27,068 nucleotides of DNA. It comes from an uncultured Bacilli bacterium. GTDB taxonomy: Bacteria > Bacillota_I > Bacilli_A > RF39 > UBA660. A program made the position numbers and the translations under genes. Numbering within the stretch: position 1 is the stretch's first letter; every line of letters begins with the position of its first letter. The stretch spans positions 1 through 27,068 of the forward strand of contig CAKPAK010000009.1 of NCBI GenBank assembly GCA_934132915.1, written 5' to 3'. Shown here piece after piece: positions 1 to 6,414 of this stretch. Under the pieces are notes generated by a model. It was not told the origin of the DNA. It ran no database searches and saw only the letters and a list, made by a program, of their open reading frames with translations.

Positions 1-590
<590 letters not shown>

Positions 591-640
591 TTTAAATTAT
601 TTTTCGTTTGTTTCCTAACTACTCAAATTGACGTTTTGCT

Positions 641-658
641 TAGTTTTCAAAGAACATC
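641..658 (-). promoter_or_regulatory. rrn leader boxA antitermination element
   Basis: On the minus strand, GATGTTCTTTGAAAACTA lies about 50 nt upstream of the 16S 5' end and downstream of all three promoters. This matches the Bacillus rrn boxA (TGTTCTTTGAAAACT type). That element binds NusB/NusE (S10) and keeps RNA polymerase processive through the untranslated rRNA operon. Position and sequence both fit. No clear boxC was identified. Confidence 0.75.
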
Positions 659-687
659 TTGTTTTGTTATTTCCAAGCTGCGTTATT

Positions 688-716
688 AGTGTACCAAACT
701 TTTTTTATTAAGTCAA
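688..716 (-). promoter_or_regulatory. rrn promoter, proximal
   Basis: TTGACT (716-711), a 17-nt spacer and TACACT (693-688) on the minus strand form a sigma-A type promoter about 100 nt upstream of mature 16S. The spacer is A-rich. It is the closest of three tandem promoters that all use exactly 17-nt spacers. Confidence 0.8.
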
Positions 717-770
717 CACTTTTTTACATTTTTTTGACTTTTTTATTTACACGTTGTTTGGTATAACTTA

Positions 771-795
771 ACACCGTTTTTTCTTCGTTCGGTGT
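771..795 (-). other. small hairpin just downstream of the middle rrn promoter
   Basis: On the minus strand, ACACCG (795-790) and CGGTGT (776-771) form a 6-bp stem around a 13-nt A-rich loop, only a few nucleotides after the TATAGT at 807-802. It has no U-tract, so it is probably not a terminator. It could be a leader structure in transcripts from the middle promoter. Its function is unknown. Confidence 0.4.
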
Positions 796-801
796 GTTTC
801 C

Positions 802-830
802 ACTATATCAATTTTTTAAAAGTATGTCAA
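802..830 (-). promoter_or_regulatory. rrn promoter, middle (near-consensus)
   Basis: TTGACA (830-825), 17-nt spacer, TATAGT (807-802) on the minus strand. The -35 is a perfect consensus and the -10 has one mismatch, making this the strongest-looking of the three rrn promoters. Confidence 0.88.
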
Positions 831-928
831 CATTTTTTTGAAACTTTTTTCAAATTTTTTTAGTGGATATTTTCTTGACCTAAAAATGATTTAGGAAGAA
901 TTTGTTGTCTTCTGCAACAACGTTTTCT

Positions 929-957
929 ACTATACCAGGTATAGTATATGAAGTCAA
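929..957 (-). promoter_or_regulatory. rrn promoter, distal, with a palindrome over its -10
   Basis: TTGACT (957-952), 17-nt spacer, TATAGT (934-929) on the minus strand. A perfect 17-bp palindrome (8-bp arms ACTATACC and GGTATAGT around one central base, 945-929) covers the 3' half of the spacer and the whole -10. That is unusual for an rrn promoter and looks like an operator. The promoter lies about 80 nt downstream of the ntdP stop codon, so ntdP read-through could also enter the rRNA operon. Confidence 0.78.
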
Positions 958-1036
958 TACTTTTTTGATTATTTTTTTGTTTTTTTGGTATATTCTTGTT
1001 AAAGTGTTGAAATCATTGACTTCTTTTATTTATTGT

Positions 1037-1591
1037 TTATGATTTCACTTCATCTTTATCTTTGTAAAATACATATTTTTGATAATAGGAATGAATTGTT
1101 TTAGGATCAAAATAATCTTTTTTTTCACGAATTAAGTTAATTAAATTACTTAGTTCCTCCCTAATAATATGATCAATAGTCTGTGGATAACACATTTTCT
1201 TTTTATGATAATTATATTCCCCACGATCTACAATTTTAAAACTTCCGCCTGGAAATACTTTCACATCCAAATCATAATCTATATATTTTATTGCATTTTC
1301 CTCTATCATGGCAGGACTTGCTAAATTACAATAATAATAAATACCTTTATTTTTACATTGCCCTATAATGTTATACCAACAATTATCGAAAAAGAATAAA
1401 ATTGCTGGTTCTTTTGTTGACCAAGTTCTACCATCTGCTTCTGTTACTTTAGCATGGTCATTTCCAAAAACATAAATACCACGTTCTTTGTCATAATCTA
1501 ATAAGATGGCTTCATTCCATGCTTTGTATATTTTTCCATTATGTTTATAACTATGAATTACATAACAATTCCCTATTTTTAATTCTTCCAT
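1037..1591 (-). CDS. ntdP: Nucleoside tri/diphosphatase NtdP (DUF402 / YgaC family)
   Basis: 184 aa, a normal length for the family. Members hydrolyse nucleoside tri- and diphosphates in a metal-dependent way; the S. aureus protein Sa1684 is the studied case. The protein closely follows my recollection of Bacillus YgaC: IHSYKHNGKIYKAWNE near the start, VTEADGRTWSTKEPAI at about 49-64, GIYYYCNLASPA at about 83-94, and YIDYDLDVKVFP at about 103-114, which carries the conserved acidic residues of the fold. The start is a clear ATG with AAGGAGTG upstream. It is the gene directly upstream of the rRNA operon on the same strand and has its own promoter (1616-1644) containing an operator-like inverted repeat. 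The cellular role is not settled, but housecleaning of nucleotides or cell-surface and virulence phenotypes have been reported for relatives. Confidence 0.9.
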   Translation of the reverse strand: MEELKIGNCYVIHSYKHNGKIYKAWNEAILLDYDKERGIYVFGNDHAKVTEADGRTWSTKEPAILFFFDNCWYNIIGQCKNKGIYYYCNLASPAMIEENAIKYIDYDLDVKVFPGGSFKIVDRGEYNYHKKKMCYPQTIDHIIREELSNLINLIREKKDYFDPKTIHSYYQKYVFYKDKDEVKS

Positions 1592-1615
1592 GATTCACTC
1601 CTTCTGATATATGTT

Positions 1616-1644
1616 AGTATAGACCAATTTTGTGTATTGGTCAA
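1616..1644 (-). promoter_or_regulatory. ntdP promoter with embedded inverted repeat (candidate operator)
   Basis: TTGACC (1644-1639), 17-nt spacer, TATACT (1621-1616) on the minus strand. The arms GACCAAT and ATTGGTC (1642-1636 and 1628-1622, 7-nt gap) make a perfect inverted repeat that starts inside the -35 and ends exactly at the -10. A dimeric repressor bound here would block RNA polymerase. The T-run lies 5' of the repeat on this strand, so it is not a terminator for the upstream genes. Confidence 0.75.
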
Positions 1645-1657
1645 AAAAAGCTACTCA

Positions 1658-1816
1658 TTATTTCTTATTAAAATAACGAATAGCTCCAAATGTTACAATA
1701 ATGAAAATCATCAATAGAAGTATCCAGAATAAAAGATTATTGCCATTTCTTTCTAAAAAACGATTAATAGTTTCCATCCATTTAGTAACATAAGTATTAA
1801 AATTAAACAGTACCAT
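1658..1816 (-). CDS. 52-aa single-span membrane peptide overlapping the hdeD-like gene
   Basis: Not a recognised family. The ATG at 1816-1814 lies inside the last codons of the HdeD-like gene (14-nt overlap). AAAGGAAG is positioned about 9 nt before it, so translational coupling is likely. The peptide starts MVLFNFNTYVTKWMETINRF, then has a polar segment (LERNGNN), one hydrophobic span (LLFWILLLMIFIIVTFGAI, about residues 28-46) and a basic tail (RYFNKK). That charge pattern predicts a positively charged C-terminus on the cytoplasmic side. A second possible start is the internal ATG at codon 14. Overlap, ribosome binding site and clean topology support a real gene. A partner role for the HdeD-like protein is my inference. 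Confidence 0.6.
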   Translation of the reverse strand: MVLFNFNTYVTKWMETINRFLERNGNNLLFWILLLMIFIIVTFGAIRYFNKK

Positions 1817-2459
1817 CTGTTTTTTCTTCCTTTTTTACTTCCTTTACTACTTTAGCATCTTGTACTTTTTTCTTTTTATTGGTAGTTCTTTTTGTGGTAG
1901 TTGGTCCGATCTCAACGCTAATTGAACTACTTTTTTTCAATAATAAACTATTTACAATATCTAAAATAGCGTAGCATGCTAAGAAAACACCAATAATTTT
2001 CGTAATAATTACAGCACCAGTAAATGGATTAAATAATAATACTACCCCACATAATAAACATAGTAATGCTGTTACAAGAGATCCAATCCAATACTTACTA
2101 TTTAATTCTCTTAATACTAAAGATTGTTGAATCTTTAAGGAACTACTAACAATAATGGCAATTCCTAAAAAAATTGGCATTAAGCTTCCAATTAATTCTG
2201 GTTCCTTAATAAAGAAAACACCACCTAATACACAAACGATACCATAAACAATATTTAACTGATTAAAAATATCGGTTGTTTCTGATGTAATATAGCGAAC
2301 AATTGCAATAATTCCTAAGGCTAGCAAAACACTTCCTATCACATAAGAGATACTAACAAGTGTCGCTTCTGATTTGAAAAATAATAATAATCCTAAAGCC
2401 AACAAGACTAATGAACTGATAATTGATGGCCATAATACTTTTTTGATTTCTACTTTCAT
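1803..2459 (-). CDS. HdeD/DUF308-family membrane protein
   Basis: 218 aa with about six predicted transmembrane helices in the first 175 residues, arranged as three helical hairpins. The segments include SIISSLVLLALGLLLFF, IGSVLLALGIIAIVRYI, IVYGIVCVLGGVFFI, LIGSLMPIFLGIAIIVSS, WIGSLVTALLCLLCGVVLLF and IITKIIGVFLACYAILDIV. This is the layout of the HdeD (DUF308) family, whose E. coli member is linked to acid resistance; the biochemical role is unknown. A cytoplasmic Lys-rich tail (about 190-218, with TTTKRTTNKKKKV) is longer than usual and could bind nucleic acid or acidic partners. The start has GGAGG about 8 nt upstream. It shares a transcript with the 52-aa peptide gene. Confidence 0.8.
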   Translation of the reverse strand: MKVEIKKVLWPSIISSLVLLALGLLLFFKSEATLVSISYVIGSVLLALGIIAIVRYITSETTDIFNQLNIVYGIVCVLGGVFFIKEPELIGSLMPIFLGIAIIVSSSLKIQQSLVLRELNSKYWIGSLVTALLCLLCGVVLLFNPFTGAVIITKIIGVFLACYAILDIVNSLLLKKSSSISVEIGPTTTKRTTNKKKKVQDAKVVKEVKKEEKTDGTV

Positions 2460-2487
2460 AGTACTTCCTCCATTCTTTCTATTTAAG

Positions 2488-2516
2488 ATTTTAACACATT
2501 TTCTTTTTCTTGCCTA
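2488..2516 (-). promoter_or_regulatory. candidate promoter of the HdeD-like gene
   Basis: TAGGCA (2516-2511), 17-nt spacer, TAAAAT (2493-2488) on the minus strand. A TG one base before the -10 gives an extended -10. It lies about 30 nt upstream of the start codon. Confidence 0.5.
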
Positions 2517-2528
2517 CTATAATAATGA

Positions 2529-3512
2529 TTAAACTACATTATGCGTGTTAAGTTGTTTGATTAAAAGCTTAAAAAATGATGATTGTTTGTCATCTTCTAC
2601 AAATGTTATCCATTGTTGTAAAATATCGTTTTGGATATTTCGGTGTTTCAATAAATCTTGAAGAGCCTTTAAAGTTTGTTTTCCTTCTACTGTTGTATTT
2701 TCAGCAAATGTTTTTGCTTGTTTTCTATCTAGTATCAATAGCTTTCCATATTGATAATTACGACTATTAAAACTATTACAAGTTAATAGGGTATCCCCTA
2801 ATCCTGCTTGAAGTAGTGTTGTTTCTTTTTGGCCACCCAAACGAATGATTAGTTCACAAATAGATTGATAGATTTTGGTAAAACAATAGTAATAGGTTGA
2901 ATCATTCGTAATTTCTTGACGCAATGTTCCCATCATTATTGCCATAACGTTTTTTAAACTACTACAATATTCAACTCCTAAAATGTCAGTTGTTTGTTCT
3001 AAATTAGAGTTTGTATTATAAAATAAATCTTTTATCTTTGCTATGAAACTTTGTGAATTGGTAGCAACTGTAAAACCTAAAGGAACATTTAAAATTACAT
3101 CTTTAGCAAATGTTGGACCAGCTAAAATGGCGATATCCCCTTTCATGCCAACTTTTTTATATATGTCACTTGGTAGTGCCATGGTTGTTTGTTCTATTCC
3201 TTTAGAAACGATAATCGTTGGAAGCGTATTTTCTATTGTAGCGACTTGTTCAAGTGTTTTTCTGATGTGCTGAACAGGAATTGCCACAACTAATATGTCA
3301 CATTCTTTTAAGGCTTCTTTTAAATTTGTTGTTATCGCTAGAGTTTTATCTATTGATATATTTGGTAAAACTGCTGTTTTATGATAAGTGTCAAGTTGAT
3401 TTTTTTCTTCTAGAAAGGCAGTCCATATTGTTATTTGATGTTGACTGTTTTGATGCCATAATTGTCCCAAAGCTAAACCAAAAGCTCCAGCACCTAAAAT
3501 TGTTACTTTCAT
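2529..3512 (-). CDS. gpsA: Glycerol-3-phosphate dehydrogenase [NAD(P)+]
   Basis: 327 aa, the usual length. GpsA reduces dihydroxyacetone phosphate to sn-glycerol-3-phosphate, the backbone for phospholipid synthesis, in the cytoplasm. The Rossmann motif GAGAFGLALG is at residues 7-16, SKGIEQT is near 103-109, and LAGPTFAKDV (near 130) is the NAD-contact and substrate loop. The catalytic lysine is expected in SSLKNVMAI (near 184-192). GLGDTLLTCNSFNSRNYQYG (near 238-257) is the family signature. RBS is AGAGGTGG. It starts 35 nt after the 308-aa gene and probably shares its transcript. In B. subtilis gpsA follows der on the same strand. Here it sits beside der but on the opposite strand, with one gene in between, so the block has been rearranged. 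No good terminator is seen after the stop. Confidence 0.96.
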   Translation of the reverse strand: MKVTILGAGAFGLALGQLWHQNSQHQITIWTAFLEEKNQLDTYHKTAVLPNISIDKTLAITTNLKEALKECDILVVAIPVQHIRKTLEQVATIENTLPTIIVSKGIEQTTMALPSDIYKKVGMKGDIAILAGPTFAKDVILNVPLGFTVATNSQSFIAKIKDLFYNTNSNLEQTTDILGVEYCSSLKNVMAIMMGTLRQEITNDSTYYYCFTKIYQSICELIIRLGGQKETTLLQAGLGDTLLTCNSFNSRNYQYGKLLILDRKQAKTFAENTTVEGKQTLKALQDLLKHRNIQNDILQQWITFVEDDKQSSFFKLLIKQLNTHNVV

Positions 3513-3547
3513 TTTTCCACCTCTATTTTATTTATATCATATTTTTT

Positions 3548-4474
3548 TTATTTCGTTAAGCATGGATTATCTTGAGTCGTAACTTTTTTGACATCTTTTT
3601 TATGTTGGTAGAAAGCATTAGATATCATTTGAAATGCTAATTTTTTGTCTTGATAGGTTTCATTTTGTATCAGTTGTTGAAAGTCTGTTTGTATTTGATT
3701 TACTTGTTGTTGATTTACTAACAAGAGACCTGTTCTTAATAAGCACTGATGTAATAGCATTTTACTAAAGCAGGTAGTCTGTTCTTTTTTTATGGTTTGA
3801 TCTGAATTGTTAAAAAGCATTTTTAATTGTTGGTCGACAAGACTCATTCCTAGGATGTTTTTTTGTCTTTGATAAGGAGTGCTATGTTGTAAAGAGGGAA
3901 AGCTTATTTTTTGATTTTTATCTATCATTTCTTGCTTTGCAATAAAAGTCCAATTAAATTTAGCTGCTATTAGTTTTTGGCGAATGTCATTTGGTAGTTT
4001 TTCTTCTTGACAATATTCGTTTATAAAATATAAGAAAGCATAAGCAGCTTGTTCTTGTACAAGTTCTTTTTCTTCTTTATTTTCTTGAATAAATGGTTGT
4101 GTAAAATAAGAATATATATAGTTATTTTTATCTTCTTGAAGTTTGTTTTTTAATTTTACCCTTAATCGTCTCCAGTGCATGGTTTCTTTTTCTTCTTGAC
4201 AAATTGCCACTAGATCAGATAAATCGCTTTTATTTTTAATATAATTATCCACATAACGATATAGTTGAAGGGTTGTTTTAGTTGATAATGTTTGTGTTAG
4301 TAAATAATCTTCTATTTTGTAAGCTAGATTTTGATAAGTTTTTATTTCTTGATGTAAGTTAGAATAGTTTTTTTGTTGATATAATCTTTGAAAGTTTTGA
4401 TATGTCTTTTGAATGGAGCATTCAATTTGTAATAATTGTTGTAATTGTTTTTCTTCTTGTGTTTGTAATTTCAT
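3548..4474 (-). CDS. Unrecognised 308-aa Gln/Lys-rich cytoplasmic protein
   Basis: I do not recognise this family. The protein is highly charged and Gln-rich. The N-terminal part (about 1-65) is probably a coiled coil, and mostly alpha-helical segments follow. There is no signal peptide, transmembrane span, nucleotide-binding or metal motif. Cysteines are few. A short WRRLR motif (about 101-105) and the stretch FPSLQHSTPYQRQKNILG (about 192-209) stand out. The ATG start has AGGAGGTGG just upstream, so the gene is well translated. It precedes gpsA by 35 nt and is divergent from der, with an extended -10 promoter at 4502-4530. Its location invites a link to ribosome or membrane biogenesis, but nothing in the sequence proves one. 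Confidence 0.7.
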   Translation of the reverse strand: MKLQTQEEKQLQQLLQIECSIQKTYQNFQRLYQQKNYSNLHQEIKTYQNLAYKIEDYLLTQTLSTKTTLQLYRYVDNYIKNKSDLSDLVAICQEEKETMHWRRLRVKLKNKLQEDKNNYIYSYFTQPFIQENKEEKELVQEQAAYAFLYFINEYCQEEKLPNDIRQKLIAAKFNWTFIAKQEMIDKNQKISFPSLQHSTPYQRQKNILGMSLVDQQLKMLFNNSDQTIKKEQTTCFSKMLLHQCLLRTGLLLVNQQQVNQIQTDFQQLIQNETYQDKKLAFQMISNAFYQHKKDVKKVTTQDNPCLTK

Positions 4475-4501
4475 GTTCCACCTCCTAAAAACTTTTCGCT
4501 T

Positions 4502-4530
4502 AGTATAGCATAGTTTTCAAAGAATACCAA
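4502..4530 (-). promoter_or_regulatory. promoter of the 308-aa gene (and probably gpsA)
   Basis: TTGGTA (4530-4525), 17-nt spacer, TATACT (4507-4502) with TGC before the -10 (extended -10), minus strand. The spacer (4524-4508) reads TTCTTTGAAAACTATGC, which matches the rrn boxA region at 16 of 17 positions. Confidence 0.65.
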
Positions 4531-4566
4531 GATCTTATTTGTTTTCTTTTTATAAAATTAGATAAT

Positions 4567-4606
4567 CGTTTCTTTTTCTTAAATAAGTATGTTACAATAA
4601 GAAACG
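4567..4606 (+). promoter_or_regulatory. der promoter region with flanking inverted repeat
   Basis: TACAAT at 4593-4598 is a good -10 for der. The -35 at 17 nt is poor (TTCTTT). The arms CGTTTCTT (4567-4574) and AAGAAACG (4599-4606) form a perfect 8-bp inverted repeat that brackets the -10 and ends right beside the Shine-Dalgarno sequence (AAGGAGGTGG, 4606-4615). It could be an operator. If transcription started upstream, it could also be a weak RNA hairpin near the RBS. Confidence 0.4.
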
Positions 4607-4620
4607 AAGGAGGTGGTAGG

Positions 4621-5931
4621 ATGAGATTACCTGTTGTTGCTATTGTTGGTAGACCAAACGTTGGAAAAAGCACTTTATTTAATAAGATAGCTGGTAAAAA
4701 GATTGCTATTATAGAAGATCAACCTGGAGTGACACGAGATCGTCTATACCAAAATGTTCTTTACAGAAATAAGCCTTTTGTATTAATTGATACTGGAGGG
4801 ATTGATGTAGAACAAGCATCTTTTAATACGCAAATTAAAATTCAAGCAGAAATTGCTATTTCTAATGCTGATATTGTCGTTTTTGTGGTAGATGGAAAAG
4901 AAGGTTTAACGCATAATGATTTGGTGGTAAGGGATATTCTTAGAAAGAGTGGCAAAAAAATTATTGTTGCTATTAATAAAATGGATAATCATCAAGCAAT
5001 GAAAAATCTTTATGATTTTTATGAGCTAGGCTTTGATGAATACCTTCCAATTAGTGCAATTCACAATAAAGGTTATATTGAATTGATGGATGCAATTACA
5101 GAAGATTTTATTTATCCAGAACAAGAAAAAGAAGAACAACAATTAAAATTTTGTATTATCGGAAGACCAAATGTTGGTAAAAGTAGTTTAGTCAATGCTC
5201 TTTTAAATGAAGAAAGAGTGGTTGTATCAAATGTTGCTGGTACTACTAGAGATTCCGTTGACTCTGTTTTAAAATATCATGGAAATGAATATATCTTGAT
5301 CGATACTGCGGGAATGCGAAAAAAAGGAAAAGTCTTTGAAAGTGTTGAAAAATACAGCCTTTTACGTTCATTACAAGCGATTGATCGAAGTGATATTTGT
5401 TTAGTTGTGATTAATGCTGAAGAAGGTATTAAAGAACATGATAAACATATTGCAGGATATGCCATCGAAAAAGGAAAAGGTTTGATTTTAGTTGTCAATA
5501 AGTGGGATACTGTCAAAAATACGACAGTAGCTGAATTTACAAAATTAGTAAGAGCAGAATTTCAATTTGCAACTTTTGCCCCAATTGTCTTTATTTCTGC
5601 ATTAACTAAAAAACGAATTCATACTATTATGCCAGAGGTCATTAGAGTTTCTGAAAATATTTCAAGACAAATAAAAACGAGTGTTTTAAATGAAGTAATT
5701 AGTGATGCTTATCAACTAAATCCGGCTCCTAGTTATAAAGGAAAGCGTCTAAAAATTTATTTTTGTCATCAAACTGGTTGTAAACCACCAAAATTCACTT
5801 TACGTGTCAATAACAAAGGGTTAGTTCATTTTTCTTATGAGAGATATCTTGAAAATAAATTACGTGAAAATTTCGCATTGGAAGGAACACCTATTTTGTT
5901 ACAATTTAAGAATAAAACGGAGGAAATATAA
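4621..5931 (+). CDS. der: Ribosome assembly GTPase Der (EngA)
   Basis: 436 aa, full length. Der has two tandem GTPase domains and a KH-like C-terminal domain, and acts in late 50S subunit maturation. In domain 1, G1 is GRPNVGKST (10-18), G3 is DTGG (57-60) and G4 is NKMD (119-122). In domain 2, G1 is GRPNVGKSS (181-189), G3 is DTAG and G4 is NKWD. The KH-like domain covers about 350-436. A very strong SD (AAGGAGGTGG) precedes the ATG. The stop codon overlaps the start of the downstream 62-aa gene (TAATG). All key motifs are intact, so this is an essential, functional gene. Confidence 0.98.
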   Translation: MRLPVVAIVGRPNVGKSTLFNKIAGKKIAIIEDQPGVTRDRLYQNVLYRNKPFVLIDTGGIDVEQASFNTQIKIQAEIAISNADIVVFVVDGKEGLTHNDLVVRDILRKSGKKIIVAINKMDNHQAMKNLYDFYELGFDEYLPISAIHNKGYIELMDAITEDFIYPEQEKEEQQLKFCIIGRPNVGKSSLVNALLNEERVVVSNVAGTTRDSVDSVLKYHGNEYILIDTAGMRKKGKVFESVEKYSLLRSLQAIDRSDICLVVINAEEGIKEHDKHIAGYAIEKGKGLILVVNKWDTVKNTTVAEFTKLVRAEFQFATFAPIVFISALTKKRIHTIMPEVIRVSENISRQIKTSVLNEVISDAYQLNPAPSYKGKRLKIYFCHQTGCKPPKFTLRVNNKGLVHFSYERYLENKLRENFALEGTPILLQFKNKTEEI

Positions 5932-6119
5932 TGTTTTTTGAAAGAAAAGATCCTAAAACAGAATTAGAAGGAATTGATAGAGCTATTGAAATCTTAAATG
6001 ATAGATATCAAAAAAAATTAATTACCATCGAACAATTCCAACAACAATCTTTAGAATTTGGTAGAAGAAAAGAAAAATGCTTAAAAAAGTTAGCAAAATT
6101 AGAAAAAAAGCAACAATAA
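5931..6119 (+). CDS. 62-aa charged coiled-coil protein, translationally coupled to der
   Basis: Family not recognised. The ATG overlaps the der stop codon (ATAATG), and CGGAGGAAA lies about 6 nt upstream, giving classic coupling. The protein is 62 aa, almost entirely charged and amphipathic helix (DRAIEILNDRYQKKLITIEQF, then a Lys-rich tail RRKEKCLKKLAKLEKKQQ). It resembles the short helical hairpin (SHOCT-like) pattern of a repeated 'I..L..RY.K..IT.E.F' unit. It has no transmembrane span or signal. The strong basic tail could contact RNA, which would fit a partner of Der, but that is inference. A terminator-like hairpin follows directly. Confidence 0.7.
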   Translation: MFFERKDPKTELEGIDRAIEILNDRYQKKLITIEQFQQQSLEFGRRKEKCLKKLAKLEKKQQ

Positions 6120-6160
6120 ACTTCCTTACTCATATTATATGAGTAGGAGGTTTTTATTTT
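6117..6160 (+). terminator. terminator hairpin that also buries the spoVIF Shine-Dalgarno
   Basis: TACTCAT (6127-6133) and ATGAGTA (6139-6145) pair around ATTAT. With one bulged T the stem extends as AAACTTCC (6118-6125) against GGAGGTTT (6146-6153), followed by TTATTTT. This is a typical intrinsic terminator for der and its 62-aa partner. Its 3' arm contains GGAGG (6146-6150), the only Shine-Dalgarno of the next gene, so read-through RNA would have that site sequestered. Confidence 0.75.
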
Positions 6161-6398
6161 GTTCGGAGATAGTTTTTTTAAACGTGTTGAAAAGAAAACA
6201 AATGTTAGTAAAGATGCTATTTTAGCTTTAGCAAATAAATTGCAAGATGGAAATATAAAAGATGAACAAACATTGAAAGAAGTTGTAGATGAAATTGCAA
6301 CAATGACCGGAAAAGATATTTCCAAAGAAAAAAAAGATAAAATTATTGCAACAATTATGAAAGATCAGGTACCAGATGATGTTGATAAAATGTTTTAG
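6159..6398 (+). CDS. spoVIF: Stage VI sporulation protein F-like
   Basis: 79 aa. MFGDSFFKRVEKKTNVSKDAI at the N-terminus, then LANKLQDGNIKDEQTL and GKDISKEKKDKI, match my memory of the B. subtilis SpoVIF (YjcC) family: FFKNVEKKTNV, LANSVQNANLKDEKT, ISKE.EDKIV. SpoVIF is needed for late spore coat and resistance maturation and affects GerE-dependent expression. The start is TTG at 6159, chosen because GGAGG lies 8 nt upstream and the protein then begins exactly at the family N-terminus. The Shine-Dalgarno lies within the 3' arm of the preceding terminator hairpin. A terminator follows. The symbol rests on motif similarity without a search. Confidence 0.8.
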   Translation: MFGDSFFKRVEKKTNVSKDAILALANKLQDGNIKDEQTLKEVVDEIATMTGKDISKEKKDKIIATIMKDQVPDDVDKMF

Positions 6399-6414
6399 AG
6401 CTTAGGCTCTTTTT
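6397..6414 (+). terminator. intrinsic terminator of spoVIF
   Basis: AGAGC (6397-6401), TTAG loop, GCTCT (6406-6410), followed by TTTTATTTTA. It overlaps the spoVIF stop codon and touches the stop of the convergent hydrolase-like gene. Confidence 0.8.

Larger units (their letters stand above)
591..1036 (-). other. rrn leader and upstream region without protein genes
   Basis: This 446-bp stretch holds the three promoters, the small hairpin and boxA listed separately. It also has long A/T tracts on either side of the promoters, which may act as UP-like elements. Between ntdP and the distal promoter there is an imperfect inverted repeat (GAAATCAT at 1009-1016, ATGATTTC at 1039-1046) that overlaps the ntdP stop. 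It lacks a good U-tract, so it is at best a weak terminator. I see no convincing small ORF with a ribosome binding site. Confidence 0.7.

Noticed and set aside
1622..1642. Terminator between the 52-aa gene and ntdP
   Set aside because: On the minus strand the T-run precedes the inverted repeat, and the repeat fits precisely within a promoter, so an operator is more likely.
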